Shown here in pieces: positions 44,510-54,521 of a stretch of DNA of 64,000 nucleotides. The translations under genes and the position numbers were made by a program. A model generated the notes under the pieces. The model worked only from the letters and a program-made list of their open reading frames with translations. It was not told the DNA's origin and made no database searches. This stretch comes from Chitinophagales bacterium (lineage in GTDB: Bacteria > Bacteroidota > Bacteroidia > Chitinophagales > Saprospiraceae): positions 1 through 64,000 of the forward strand of contig JAAFJN010000004.1 of assembly GCA_013298845.1 (NCBI GenBank), given 5' to 3'. Each line of letters begins with the position of its first letter. Position 1 is the stretch's first letter.

Positions 44510-44560
44510 AGGCTGCTGCTTCAGATCGGGCGTCCAAATACCGACACTGAGCAGCAGCCT
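44510..44560. terminator. Hairpin between the tRNA array and the T9SS genes
   Basis: AGGCTGCTGCT (44510-44520) pairs perfectly with AGCAGCAGCCT (44550-44560) around a loop that has a small inner stem. It lies between convergent units, nine bases past the stop of the minus-strand gene, so it may end both. The T-runs are weak. Confidence 0.5.
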
Positions 44561-44569
44561 TTGTTGTAA

Positions 44570-45814
44570 TTATTCTACCACAAATTTTAACGTTTCCACT
44601 TGGTTGTTCCGCGCCATTTTACACCAATAAATTCCAGGAAATGGCACCTGCTGACGGTTCAACTCCACCTGATGTTGACCCGGAGGATAATTTTCGGTAT
44701 TCTGATACACTTCCTGGCCGAGTGCATTTAACACAGTAAATGTAACCTTTTCGGGTTGCACTGCGGTAAAGGTCACAAGGGCATTATTCCGCCACGGATT
44801 GGGCGCCAACTGAATGGATTCATTATTCAGCGGGCTAAATTGCAGTCCAAGGTTACTGCGGTTACCATCGCGATCAAACGATACCGACGGTGTTATTTTG
44901 TTGGACATACGCACCATTTCACTCAAAAAGCCGCCGGAACGGGCGCGCAAACGCACATCAAAGGATTGCTGCGGTGCTTCGGTGGCAAAAGTGAGGTTGG
45001 TACCGTTATCGTGCGGGAAAAGACCAAAGTTACGATCACTCAAACTGCCTTGGGGAATAATTTCTTCCACCGAAAGTTGGTCCAGTTCGAGGGTCATTTG
45101 CCAGGCCGCCTGGTCGGCAGGAGCCGGAATGGACAGTGTAAAAGTCTCGCCGGGGAGCACGAATCGGTCCGGCATTTGGAGTTGGCTACGGCCTTCTACC
45201 ATGTCGTCCTTAAAATTAGCGGAGCCGTTAACGTCCCCCAGTTTAACGCCGTTAAACTTTAATTCAGGGTTTACTGTATTCAACATCAACTCAATTTCAT
45301 CTTCTAACACCACGCCAAATGGATTAGCAGGATCTGGAATAACCACATCGGCGTTCCAGAAACGCCATTCGTCCACCGGAGATGATACGGGAAGGCCCAA
45401 TACCCATTTGCGCACTTCTATAACATCCATAATTGAAACACTCCCTGAGCCATTAACGTCCCCCGCAATGAATTGACAGGGCAAATCGAACGGCGCTATA
45501 CCCAAAACGTGCCTGCTCAGGAGAAGTACATCCCAAACTGTTACCCCCTGATTGTCTGAGCCGATGACACTTACTTTTACCGGCGTTCCCACTGGCGCGT
45601 TGGGAATAATGGTAGCGGAACCATTTACATCGGTGAACGCCTCTCCTCCGGGCGTAACTGTTACTAATGCATTCTCCAGTAGAGGACTTGTTGCCGTTAA
45701 GCCCGTAATACACTTTTCCACCTGTACAACAATGGGACCGGCTGCTGTTTGGGCGGTTAATAGGGATGCGCTGAATAATACAGCGGGAATCAAGGTTAAA
45801 ATTGTTTTTTTCAT
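44570..45814 (-). CDS. Secreted protein with dockerin-like repeats and T9SS sorting domain
   Basis: A 414-residue exported protein. Signal peptide to about residue 21 (MKKTILTLIPAVLFSASLLTA). Residues about 35-90 resemble a carboxypeptidase-regulatory-like beta domain. At about 90-140, VWDVLLLSRHVLGI and AGDVNGSGSVSIMDVIEVRK form a dockerin-type pair of Ca-binding segments. A cohesin-like beta domain follows, and from about 338 a T9SS CTD starts LAPNPWRNNA. It is the last of three tandem related genes, 12 bases after the next one. Its partner or substrate is unknown. Confidence 0.8.
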   Translation of the reverse strand: MKKTILTLIPAVLFSASLLTAQTAAGPIVVQVEKCITGLTATSPLLENALVTVTPGGEAFTDVNGSATIIPNAPVGTPVKVSVIGSDNQGVTVWDVLLLSRHVLGIAPFDLPCQFIAGDVNGSGSVSIMDVIEVRKWVLGLPVSSPVDEWRFWNADVVIPDPANPFGVVLEDEIELMLNTVNPELKFNGVKLGDVNGSANFKDDMVEGRSQLQMPDRFVLPGETFTLSIPAPADQAAWQMTLELDQLSVEEIIPQGSLSDRNFGLFPHDNGTNLTFATEAPQQSFDVRLRARSGGFLSEMVRMSNKITPSVSFDRDGNRSNLGLQFSPLNNESIQLAPNPWRNNALVTFTAVQPEKVTFTVLNALGQEVYQNTENYPPGQHQVELNRQQVPFPGIYWCKMARNNQVETLKFVVE

Positions 45815-45826
45815 ACTGTTTTATAT

Positions 45827-47968
45827 TTAATTGTTAATAACCATTTTTGTTACCTGAACCTGCCCGTTCAATGCCAAACGGCACCAATACGTGCCCGCAA
45901 CGGGAAATTGTTGACGGTTCAAGGTGATGGTATGCGGCCCCGCCGAATAGGTTTCTTTACTGGTGTAAACAACCTGCCCTAATGCATTGGAAATGGTGAA
46001 AACGCCGGTGCCGGATTGCTCGGAAATAAATTGTAGGTTCGTGTGGGTTGTCCACGGATTAGGCATTAAATTAGCCGAAAACACCGGAACGTCGGTGGTA
46101 TTGCTGGTAAATTCGAGGGTAATGGGCGACGGTACGCCGTTGGCATCGTAACTGAGCGATGGCGTAATGGCGTTGGACATATGGAGCATGGTGCTCAACA
46201 TACCATTTTGGAGCGCTCGTAAGCGAAGATTAAAATATTTTTGGGGCGATTCCGCCGAAAACGTAAGATAAATCGTGTCATTTTGATCAAATACCCCAAA
46301 GTTATCCGAGGTCAGGCCATTGAACGGAATAATTTCCACAATTTCCAAACCATTCATTGCAAGGGTCATTTGCCAGGCATAAAAATCATTGTTTCCCGGA
46401 AAAGAAACTTCCACTTCCTGACCCGCTTGCATCAGGTGGTCGGGTACGGTAATAACGCTGCGGTCGCTGGCGGAAGCAGTAATGTTCCAGTCAATACAGT
46501 TATCCACATTCCCAATTTTTATACCTACAAATTCAATCAAAGGATTGATTGAATCTACCACTACTGTCACACTATTTTGAATTGGTTCGGTAAACGGATT
46601 CAAAGGATTGGAAAAAACCTGGTTTTTATTAACAAAAACGATGGATGCGTTATTCGGCAACTCATTGTAAGTACCTAAAATAAGCCTACGTAATTCAACG
46701 ATGTCAAAAGTCGTAATGGTACCCGATCGGTTGGCATCGGCAGCAATGATTTTGTAAGGCGAATCAAACAACTCGACGTTCAAAATATGTCGGCTAATCA
46801 AAATCAAATCCCAGGTATTCAATTCCTTCGTATAATCATAATAACTGGGGGAAGGGGTAACTGTTTTGATGGTTCCAAGTTCCCCGCCGGTTAGCACATA
46901 ATCCCCATTATTCACGACATAATTTTCTCCGCCAAACGGCACTATGTCTTCCAGATAGGCACCCGGACAAAGCGCATCGGTAATCCTCACCCGAACCGGA
47001 TTCTGAATATCTAAATAGGTGGTACAATAACCCGAATTTTCCGATGCATTAACCGTTACTTCGCAGTAAGAAGCGTTATCCTCACTGTCCATTGCCCATA
47101 ATTCGACCAATTGCGGCGTAAATACATCTTCACAAATAAATTTAACTTCAAATTGTGGGGTACCGTTCGCATTTCGGGGAAAACCCGTGGTATTCCCTTC
47201 TCCATCAGGCTGGCCAACCCGGCGAATACCCATTCGGATCAGGTCTGATGGTGTATAGTTGTCTTCGGTGTATTGCAGCAGGTCGGATGCCAACAGTGGC
47301 GTTGGGATAATACCATACAGGTTGAGGCTCACGTCATTAATGCACGACACGGTTGGTTTAGCCCCGTCTTTGACCATCAGATCATTAGTGCAGGTCGCAG
47401 TTTCGCCACAATCATTGCTGAAACGCCATTCCACGCGGTGTAGTCCGTAGGGAAGCAACGGTGTTGTTTCGGTCCCGCTACCGTTGATCCATATCATTTT
47501 CAACTGGTACACCGAGTCGTTGACCGGCGTGATTTTAACACGAAAACGGTATTTTTCGAAGTTGGCAACGCCGCGATTATCGAAAGGTATCAAATTGCCG
47601 GGGCTGCCACCGGCATTGTTCAATAAGATGGATCCAGCCGGATAGGTAGAGTCGCTGTGTACCACGGTTTCTAAACTACCATTGCCATCTACATCCAGTG
47701 AAAGGATAAATTGGGCAGCGAAATCCGGTGTATTCGGGCAGCCTTTGCTGACAAACGTCTCCAGATTAACCGGAGCGTCGGCCAAATCTCGGGAGTTGAT
47801 AGTGCCATCCCAAAGAGCCTGGTTATTCCAAAATGCCTCATCGTTGCTGGAAGTATCCGGTATATTAAGCGTTTGCCCAGTGCAACTCTGGAAAACGGGT
47901 GCCTGCGCACTCAGCATACTGCCAATAAACAGCAGCAGCACTGTAGTAACGAGTTGTATTTTTTTCAT
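45827..47968 (-). CDS. Secreted dockerin-like / T9SS protein (tandem paralogue)
   Basis: A 713-residue paralogue of the gene at 47983. Signal peptide (MKKIQLVTTVLLLFIGSMLSA), an N-terminal region with paired cysteines (VEWRFSNDCGETATC), a HYR-like part (VKDGAKPTVSCINDVSLN), then dockerin-like segments ILISRHILNVE and AADANRSGTITTFDIVELRR near 400-440, and a T9SS CTD starting LMPNPWTTHTNLQF. The ATG at 47968 is preferred over a reading that runs 24 codons into the intergenic gap and upstream gene. Function unknown; likely surface-bound. Confidence 0.8.
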   Translation of the reverse strand: MKKIQLVTTVLLLFIGSMLSAQAPVFQSCTGQTLNIPDTSSNDEAFWNNQALWDGTINSRDLADAPVNLETFVSKGCPNTPDFAAQFILSLDVDGNGSLETVVHSDSTYPAGSILLNNAGGSPGNLIPFDNRGVANFEKYRFRVKITPVNDSVYQLKMIWINGSGTETTPLLPYGLHRVEWRFSNDCGETATCTNDLMVKDGAKPTVSCINDVSLNLYGIIPTPLLASDLLQYTEDNYTPSDLIRMGIRRVGQPDGEGNTTGFPRNANGTPQFEVKFICEDVFTPQLVELWAMDSEDNASYCEVTVNASENSGYCTTYLDIQNPVRVRITDALCPGAYLEDIVPFGGENYVVNNGDYVLTGGELGTIKTVTPSPSYYDYTKELNTWDLILISRHILNVELFDSPYKIIAADANRSGTITTFDIVELRRLILGTYNELPNNASIVFVNKNQVFSNPLNPFTEPIQNSVTVVVDSINPLIEFVGIKIGNVDNCIDWNITASASDRSVITVPDHLMQAGQEVEVSFPGNNDFYAWQMTLAMNGLEIVEIIPFNGLTSDNFGVFDQNDTIYLTFSAESPQKYFNLRLRALQNGMLSTMLHMSNAITPSLSYDANGVPSPITLEFTSNTTDVPVFSANLMPNPWTTHTNLQFISEQSGTGVFTISNALGQVVYTSKETYSAGPHTITLNRQQFPVAGTYWCRLALNGQVQVTKMVINN

Positions 47969-47982
47969 AAAATCAAGATTTA

Positions 47983-50127
47983 TTAATGAACAACCATTTT
48001 TACCACCTGCACCTGCCCGTTCAAAGCCAAACGGCACCAATACGTACCAGCAACGGGAATTTGTTGGCGACCCAAAGCAATAGTGTGCGGCCCCGCCGAA
48101 TAGGTTTCTTTTGTGCTGTAAACGACCTGCCCCAACGCGTTAGAAACGGTGAAAATGCCGGTGCCGGATTGCTCCGTAGTAAATTGCAGGTTCGCCTGCG
48201 TCGTCCACGGATTAGGCTTTAAACTGGCCGAAAACACCGGAATCTCGGTGGTATTGCTGGCAAATTCGAGGGTTATGGGCGATGCGTTGCCGTCGTCGTC
48301 GTAACTGAACGAAGGCGTAATGTCATTGGTAATGGAGAGCATACTGCTCAACATGCCGCCGATATTGGCTTTCAGGCGCAACTGGAATTGCTGGCCGGAT
48401 GCTTCGGTAGCAAACGTGAGTTTATTCAAGTCCGAACCGGGAAAATAAGCAAAATTACTCGGCGTGAGGTCGCTTAGGTTAATAAATTCCAACAATTCGA
48501 GGCCATTTAACTGGAGCGTCATTTGCCAGGAAGAGAACGTATTGCCACCGGGGAAAGTAAGGACTACCTCTTCGCCGGGAGCCAACAACTGATCGGGAAA
48601 CGTCATCACGCTGCGATCGGAAGCAACGCCGGTCAGGTTTTGCGGATTGGCACCGCAGTCCACATCACCCACTTTTATGCCCACAAAAGCAATTGGTGCG
48701 GGCATGGTATCCACGTTGTTTATTTGAATATCTTCGCGAATAACTTCGGCAAAAGGATTACCCGAATTGGTAAATATCTGGGCAGCATCCACAAAACGCC
48801 ACGATGTGTTACTCGGAAATTGCGTGTATAACCCCAAAATCAATTTGCGCGATTCTACAATATCAAAAGTGGTGATTGTCCCAGATTTGTTGATGTCGCC
48901 CGCAATAAATTTATACGGTGAATCCAATGACTGCAAGCCCAAAATATGTCGGCTAATGAGCACATTATCAAAGGTATTTACGCCATTTAAGGGGTTAATG
49001 TCTTTAACGGGCGTCAAAGATAAATTAGCAGCCAATGGGAGTGCAATCCCAAACACGCCGTCCTCATTCGTCAGCACTTCTTGCGAGCCGGACGGCACTC
49101 CATTCCCGGAAATACCGATACCCACCAATACATCTTTCACCCCGGCGGTTCCGCCACAAAAAGTAACAATTCCTTCAATGATGGATTGCGGCACGCAAAC
49201 ATTGGCATTATCCTGAACAATAACGTAGGATTGGCAGTAGTCGGCATTACCGCTTTTATCCCGCCCCCAAAGTTCAAAAAAGTGGACCCCAATGTCTTCA
49301 CAATCGAAAGAAAACTGATTTTGCGGCGTACCATCGGCATTCATGGGAAAACCAGTGACATTACCCATTCCATCGGGTTCACCAATGCGGCGGATTGCAA
49401 ATACCAATTGTTGCGTGGGGGTATAGTTATCCTCGGCATATTGCAAAAAATCGGTGGCCCAGAGTTGAAGTCCCAGGGGGGACATATTCACGACAAGCCC
49501 ATTAAGACACACCATAATGGGCTTTTTGAAGTCTTTTACCGTCAGGTTATACTGGCAGGTGGTTGCGTTGCCACAGCCATCGTTCACGAGCCACTCCAGC
49601 CGGTGTTTTCCGTAGGGCAACTGCACGTTCTGGACGGTGCCGGTTTCGGTAACCCACACCATCCGGGCGCTAAAGGTGGAGTCACTCAGGGTTTGGGTTT
49701 GGACCGCGAAACGGTATTTGGCATTGGCCGCCACCGCCCGGCTATCGAATTCAACGGATGTTCCGGGGGCATTGTTGGCATTATTAAACAGGATGGTACC
49801 CGCCGGGAAAACATCGGTGCTTTTTACCACGGTTTCCAGGGTATCGTCAAAATCCAAATCGAGGTGTAAAACAAAAGAAACTTCGGGGTTAGGCGCGGCG
49901 CAATAATGACGCACCACCAATTGGTCTTCAATCACCGTTTCTCCCAAATCTTTAGTGGAAACAGACGGATCAAAAAACAGGTTATTGTTCCATAATTGTG
50001 CGTTGTTGTCTCCATAATCGCCGTATTCTTTATCCAGATTGGGGCAATTTTGGACAATGGGGGATTGGGCAAGTATACGCGTAGCGAATAGCCCCAAAAG
50101 CAGTGTGGTTTGTAGTAAAAACTTCAT
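47983..50127 (-). CDS. Secreted dockerin-like / T9SS protein (first of three in tandem)
   Basis: A 714-residue exported protein laid out like its neighbour: signal peptide (MKFLLQTTLLLGLFATRILA), cysteine-bearing N region, VKDFKKPIMVCLNGL, dockerin-like VLISRHILGLQ and AGDINKSGTITTFDIVESRK near 400-440, and a CTD starting LKPNPWTTQANLQF. The CTDs of the two large genes are nearly the same over about 80 residues, which marks a recent duplication. It leads a three-gene unit with gaps of 12-14 bases. No consensus promoter is obvious upstream. Confidence 0.8.
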   Translation of the reverse strand: MKFLLQTTLLLGLFATRILAQSPIVQNCPNLDKEYGDYGDNNAQLWNNNLFFDPSVSTKDLGETVIEDQLVVRHYCAAPNPEVSFVLHLDLDFDDTLETVVKSTDVFPAGTILFNNANNAPGTSVEFDSRAVAANAKYRFAVQTQTLSDSTFSARMVWVTETGTVQNVQLPYGKHRLEWLVNDGCGNATTCQYNLTVKDFKKPIMVCLNGLVVNMSPLGLQLWATDFLQYAEDNYTPTQQLVFAIRRIGEPDGMGNVTGFPMNADGTPQNQFSFDCEDIGVHFFELWGRDKSGNADYCQSYVIVQDNANVCVPQSIIEGIVTFCGGTAGVKDVLVGIGISGNGVPSGSQEVLTNEDGVFGIALPLAANLSLTPVKDINPLNGVNTFDNVLISRHILGLQSLDSPYKFIAGDINKSGTITTFDIVESRKLILGLYTQFPSNTSWRFVDAAQIFTNSGNPFAEVIREDIQINNVDTMPAPIAFVGIKVGDVDCGANPQNLTGVASDRSVMTFPDQLLAPGEEVVLTFPGGNTFSSWQMTLQLNGLELLEFINLSDLTPSNFAYFPGSDLNKLTFATEASGQQFQLRLKANIGGMLSSMLSITNDITPSFSYDDDGNASPITLEFASNTTEIPVFSASLKPNPWTTQANLQFTTEQSGTGIFTVSNALGQVVYSTKETYSAGPHTIALGRQQIPVAGTYWCRLALNGQVQVVKMVVH

Positions 50128-50317
50128 GAGATACGATTTATTAAATAAAACTGATTGTTTCTTTTACGAGGGAAAATAGTTTTTTCACAATAAATAATGT
50201 CTGGCCGAACCTCGTTTGGCCTACCTGTTCCATCGAACAGACTCCGCTGCACTTTTTATTACATAACGCATTAGTTAAAGACAGGGTTGGGTAAGGGATA
50301 AAAATTATTTCCGATTA

Positions 50318-51658
50318 TTACACCCTCAACCGCCGCCACTGATACGAGCGCAAATACCAAACGGTCATACCCAACATCACGGTCCAATACAAAATTTCGG
50401 CCATCCACACCCACACCAATCCCAGTTGCGTATGGTTGGTGATGATATAAATGTACAACAAATACATCGAAACGCTGAATAACTGCATTTTTAAACCAAA
50501 AAACGTGGCTCCCGTACCCGCCAAGGCATTAAACGACACTGCCCCAAAGGTGGATAGCGTTAACAACGCCAGCAAAACGTAAAACATCGGTTGGGCTTCC
50601 CCCAATAAACTCATGTCAGATTTGCCCAACAACGGGTACAAAAAAACACCCGGATACAACAACACCGGAACGGCCAGTATCATGGTCACCAAGAGGCACA
50701 ATTTCCCGGTTTTGAACGTGGCGGGCAACACATCGCGGAAGCGTTGCTGGCCAATCAGGTTACTGATTAACGTATTGGCCCCCGATGAAAAACCCCACAA
50801 CGGAATAGACAACAACAAATACACCGTTCGAACGAGGTTAGAAATAGCCAACGGGCGTTCGCCCAGGTTTTCGACCATTCCGAAAAAAAACACCCAACTC
50901 CCCTGCCCCACGGCGGCCTGCGCCACCACCGGAAGGGAAATTTTGAGTTGTTGCCGCGTCAAAGCCCAATCAATGGAGGGTACCGAAAATATTTTTAAAC
51001 TGCGGTTCTGTTTGTCGAGCAACATAAACACCACAAACACCGCAAAAGCGATGCCTTCGGCGATACTACTGGCCAATCCGGAACCACCTATGCCCATTTC
51101 GGGTAAACCAAATTTTCCAAAAATAAGGCCGTAGTTCAGCACCAGATTCACAATGGCCAAAATAACCGTATCAATCAAAATCAGGGCTGGCCGGGCAATA
51201 CCCGTGTACAAGGAAACCAACGCCACCCCGGCGTAACTAAAAAAGATACCGTAAGAGCGGTAATGAATGTATTCGAGGCATTTTTTGTACACTTCGGGGC
51301 TGTGATCGAGGAAAAACCGAAAAAACCAGGCTGACCCGTACCGCATAAAAGCCCACATCACCGAGGCCATGAGCAACTCGAACAGGAGCATGGTGTGGAA
51401 AGTATGCCCCACCCGTTCGGGCAGTCCCTCGCCCATGCGGCGGGCAATCATGATTTGGCCGCCGCGCGAAAAACTATACCCAATGGCCGCGATGGTAATG
51501 TAAAACACCCCCACGAACCCAATAGCCGCAAACTCTACTTCACCTTTGTGGAACAACAGTACCGCATCGCTGAGGGCTATCACATTTTGCGCCGCCGACC
51601 CCAGCATAATGGGGGCAGAAATACGCCATATATCGCGGTATTTGATGTCTAATTGCAT
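50318..51658 (-). CDS. MATE-family efflux transporter
   Basis: A 446-residue membrane protein with about twelve spans in two related halves, typical of multidrug and toxin extrusion antiporters. The opening IWRISAPIMLGSAAQNVIALSDAVLLF and the second-half start LKISLPVVAQAAVGQGSW fit the family (quoted in part). It starts six bases after the methyltransferase stop and is the end of a three-gene unit with the PspC-like and methyltransferase genes. The exported substrate is unknown. Confidence 0.87.
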   Translation of the reverse strand: MQLDIKYRDIWRISAPIMLGSAAQNVIALSDAVLLFHKGEVEFAAIGFVGVFYITIAAIGYSFSRGGQIMIARRMGEGLPERVGHTFHTMLLFELLMASVMWAFMRYGSAWFFRFFLDHSPEVYKKCLEYIHYRSYGIFFSYAGVALVSLYTGIARPALILIDTVILAIVNLVLNYGLIFGKFGLPEMGIGGSGLASSIAEGIAFAVFVVFMLLDKQNRSLKIFSVPSIDWALTRQQLKISLPVVAQAAVGQGSWVFFFGMVENLGERPLAISNLVRTVYLLLSIPLWGFSSGANTLISNLIGQQRFRDVLPATFKTGKLCLLVTMILAVPVLLYPGVFLYPLLGKSDMSLLGEAQPMFYVLLALLTLSTFGAVSFNALAGTGATFFGLKMQLFSVSMYLLYIYIITNHTQLGLVWVWMAEILYWTVMLGMTVWYLRSYQWRRLRV

Positions 51659-51664
51659 GGATGG

Positions 51665-52516
51665 TTAGAAAATTTTCCAAGGTTTCCAGGCGGATGAAAC
51701 AATGGTAAAATGTTGTTTTTCAACGAATTCGGGATTAAAATAAGCAGAGGCAAAATATCCGCAATCAATCGTAAGGGTCACTTTAGGATGTTGCTGAATG
51801 GTAGCCCAGGCTTTTTCCATACCCGCCGACCAGTGTACATCATCAAAAATAAAAACGGTGTTGGCGTGGGCTTTGGGTAAACATTGTTCAAAATAGCGCA
51901 GCGTGGGCGCTTGCTGGTGGTTACCGTCGAAATACACAAAATCCAGTTGTGGAAAAGTAGCCAACGCGGGTTCCAGCGTTTGTTCAAAAGGCCCGGCAAT
52001 AACCGTCACCCGTTTTTTATTCAAGGTTTCGAGGTGGTGGCGGGCGAGTTGAGCGATGTTAGGGCAACCTTCGAGGGTGGTCATTTGCGCCGACGACGGT
52101 GCGCCGTGGGCCATGTACAAAGTGCCCAAACCCAAAGAAGTGCCCAGTTCCAGCACAAATTTTGGTTGGTACAGCGCGGCCATTTTAAACAACATTTGGC
52201 CTTGGTGCGGATCGCTGGTGGCGTGTTTGCCAATTTCCGCCAAAGTGGTGGTGCGAAGAACCGGCCCCGTATTTCCGGCGAAAGACCCGGATGGCCCGGC
52301 CCCAAAATCGGTGACCTGAATGGGAGCAGAAAGCCCTAATATTCGGGTGCGCAGGGCCGAAATAGCCCCAAACACGTAATAATTACGGTCATCCTCCAGT
52401 ACATTGGTGATCCATTGAAAAACAAACGGCGAATGAACCTGGTATTTTGTAACAGCGCGAAGGTAAAACCGCACCCAAGCCCCCACCCGAAATAAAAACT
52501 GCTGAATATTGAACAT
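51665..52516 (-). CDS. Class I SAM-dependent methyltransferase
   Basis: A 283-residue soluble protein with a Rossmann methyltransferase domain: FVLELGTSLGLGTLYMA near residue 119 binds SAM, DFVYFDGNHQ near 192 and VFIFDDVHWS near 218 resemble the O-methyltransferase family. The N-terminal region (VRFYLRAVTKYQVHSPFVFQ) is basic and typical of a group found in Bacteroidota. The acceptor is unknown. It lies between a PspC-like gene and a MATE pump, with gaps of three and six bases. Confidence 0.8.
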   Translation of the reverse strand: MFNIQQFLFRVGAWVRFYLRAVTKYQVHSPFVFQWITNVLEDDRNYYVFGAISALRTRILGLSAPIQVTDFGAGPSGSFAGNTGPVLRTTTLAEIGKHATSDPHQGQMLFKMAALYQPKFVLELGTSLGLGTLYMAHGAPSSAQMTTLEGCPNIAQLARHHLETLNKKRVTVIAGPFEQTLEPALATFPQLDFVYFDGNHQQAPTLRYFEQCLPKAHANTVFIFDDVHWSAGMEKAWATIQQHPKVTLTIDCGYFASAYFNPEFVEKQHFTIVSSAWKPWKIF

Positions 52517-52519
52517 GAA

Positions 52520-52741
52520 CTAATCCCACAATGCACTTTTGCCGCGCCGAATGTACCGGCGCAGATTGACCCAAAAAGCAATCACCAAATAAACAATTAA
52601 AGGGGACCCCATTCCGATAAAGGACGTGTAAATGAAATATTTGCGCACTTCGGAAGGGGATAATTGCATTTTTTCTCCCAAATACTGACATACGCCAAAA
52701 GCATGGCGTTCTACCAGATCTTTAAACCAATGTTGTAGCAT
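52520..52741 (-). CDS. Small PspC-domain protein
   Basis: A 73-residue protein resembling the PspC phage-shock domain: FGVCQYLGEKMQLSPSEVRK, then one membrane span (GMGSPLIVYLVIAFWVNLRR) and a short basic tail. Readings up to 52813 would cross the -7 box at 52801, so ATG at 52741 (MLQHWFKDLVERHA) is chosen. It opens the unit with the methyltransferase and MATE genes. Confidence 0.78.
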   Translation of the reverse strand: MLQHWFKDLVERHAFGVCQYLGEKMQLSPSEVRKYFIYTSFIGMGSPLIVYLVIAFWVNLRRYIRRGKSALWD

Positions 52742-52800
52742 GCTCTGTTCGTTTAGTTTTATTTGATGAATAGCCCGTGCAAATGATACGGCACAACACG

Positions 52801-52808
52801 CAAAATTA
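52801..52808 (-). promoter_or_regulatory. Promoter of the PspC-methyltransferase-MATE unit (-7 element)
   Basis: Minus-strand TAATTTTG is a perfect -7 match 59 bases before the ATG at 52741. No clear -33 element is present. Confidence 0.5.
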
Positions 52809-52849
52809 AGCAAGCAGGCTGACCTTATTTCTTTTTTAAGTAAAAATAT

Positions 52850-52879
52850 TTTGAAAATCCGTGAAGCAAACTACTTTTG
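52850..52879 (+). promoter_or_regulatory. POT transporter promoter (leaderless geometry)
   Basis: TTTG at 52850-52853, 18 bases, then TACTTTTG at 52872-52879. The ATG at 52887 begins seven bases later, where transcription should start. Confidence 0.65.
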
Positions 52880-52886
52880 CCTCCCT

Positions 52887-54521
52887 ATGAATAAACATCC
52901 AAAGGCACTGCCTTATCTGTTTTTGACCGAAATGTGGGAACGTTTCGGCTACTACCTCATGATTGGTATATTCCTCCTGTACATGACCGATGTGGAAGGA
53001 GGTTTAGGTTTTGACCGTGCTTTGGGTTCCGATGTATTCGGGACGTTCATTGCATTGGTGTATATCACGCCGTTTATTGGGGGGCTTTTGGCCGACCGTA
53101 TTCTGGGTTTCCGCAAGTCCATTGTGATTGGTGGAGTCCTGATGGGTATTGGTTACCTGTTGTTGGCCATTCCGCATAATTTAACGACATTTTACGCGTC
53201 GTTGTTCATTATGATATTGGGAAATGGCTTTTTTAAACCCAATATTTCTACGTTGTTGGGCAATTTGTACAACGAAGACAAGTATAAAGCCCTCAAAGAC
53301 GACGGCTACAGTTACTTCTACATGGGTATCAATATCGGGGCACTCATTTGCAATTTTGTGGCGGCTTATCTGCGCAACAATTACGGCTGGGGTTACGCAT
53401 TTGCCGCCGCCGGGATTGGTATGTTTGTGGGGGTTGCGGTGTTTATTTCCGGTTGGAAACACTACGCCCACGCCGATGTTCGGCGCGAGGTATCGCCGCA
53501 GGAAGGCAGTGTTACCACCCTGCTTTCGTCGGTATTGTTACCGGCCCTGGTAACGGGAATTTTGGCCTGGAACATTCCGGGTAATATTTTCGGCTCCGAT
53601 TCCACCGACGCCTTTTTGTTTGGGGCCATGCCAGTGGTGGGTTTTTACCTCTGGATTTTGCGCAAAGCCACCGCCGCCGAAAAGCCGCGGATTCAGGCGT
53701 TATTGACGGTATATGCCATTGTAATTGTGTTTTGGGCGGTATTTAAACAAAATGGCACGGCCCTCACCACTTGGGCGGAGTTTTACACCGACCGCAGTAT
53801 GCCCACGCTGGTAGAACCCGTGGCGGAAGCGTTAGGCTCCACCCAAACAATCAAGATGGAGGCCAAAGAGTACCCGGTGTATGACAGCCAATTCCGCACG
53901 CAAAAAGGCCCGGAAGGTAAAATTATAAAAGCCGTGGGGATGCCGCCTTATTTTATCAACGTACCGGAAAATGAACGTCCGCCGGAAGGTAGCAGTGTTG
54001 AATTGGTTTCGACCGAAATATTTCAATCGGTGAACCCATTTTTTGTGATTATCCTGACGCCGGTGGTCATTTTTGTGTTTACGTGGTTGCGTCGGCGCGG
54101 CAAAGAACCCACAACACCGGCCAAAATCGGGTGGGGTTTGGTAATTTCGGCCTTGTCCACGTTGGTGACCATTTGGGGAGTGTACGCCTGCAACAACGGG
54201 GCGGTAAAAGCCTCGGCGTGGTGGGTTGTGATGACGTATTTTGTGATTACCTTCGGTGAATTATGCCTCAGTCCGATGGGGCTGTCGATGGTATCGAAAA
54301 TGGCTCCGCCGCGCATTGCGGGCCTCATGATGGGCGGTTGGCAATTGGCGACCTCGCTGGGTAATAAATTATCGGGCGTATTGGCCAAATTATGGGACAA
54401 TTACGACAATAAAGCGGACTTTTTCTGGGTCAATTTTATCATGTTATCGGCGGCGGCATTGGTGCTGTTCCTGCTGCTGCGCTGGCTCAACCGAATATTC
54501 CGGGAACAAGGAGTTTATTAG
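52887..54521 (+). CDS. POT/PTR-family proton-dependent oligopeptide transporter
   Basis: A 544-residue major-facilitator protein that imports di- and tripeptides with protons. The family motif is EMWERFGYYLM near residue 16 (ExxERFxYY), followed by GGLLADRILGFRKS near 66 and the second PTR motif region GNGFFKPNISTLLG near 112. About fourteen spans. An upstream start at 52851 would place the promoter inside the gene, so the ATG at 52887 is chosen. Monocistronic. Confidence 0.9.
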   Translation: MNKHPKALPYLFLTEMWERFGYYLMIGIFLLYMTDVEGGLGFDRALGSDVFGTFIALVYITPFIGGLLADRILGFRKSIVIGGVLMGIGYLLLAIPHNLTTFYASLFIMILGNGFFKPNISTLLGNLYNEDKYKALKDDGYSYFYMGINIGALICNFVAAYLRNNYGWGYAFAAAGIGMFVGVAVFISGWKHYAHADVRREVSPQEGSVTTLLSSVLLPALVTGILAWNIPGNIFGSDSTDAFLFGAMPVVGFYLWILRKATAAEKPRIQALLTVYAIVIVFWAVFKQNGTALTTWAEFYTDRSMPTLVEPVAEALGSTQTIKMEAKEYPVYDSQFRTQKGPEGKIIKAVGMPPYFINVPENERPPEGSSVELVSTEIFQSVNPFFVIILTPVVIFVFTWLRRRGKEPTTPAKIGWGLVISALSTLVTIWGVYACNNGAVKASAWWVVMTYFVITFGELCLSPMGLSMVSKMAPPRIAGLMMGGWQLATSLGNKLSGVLAKLWDNYDNKADFFWVNFIMLSAAALVLFLLLRWLNRIFREQGVY

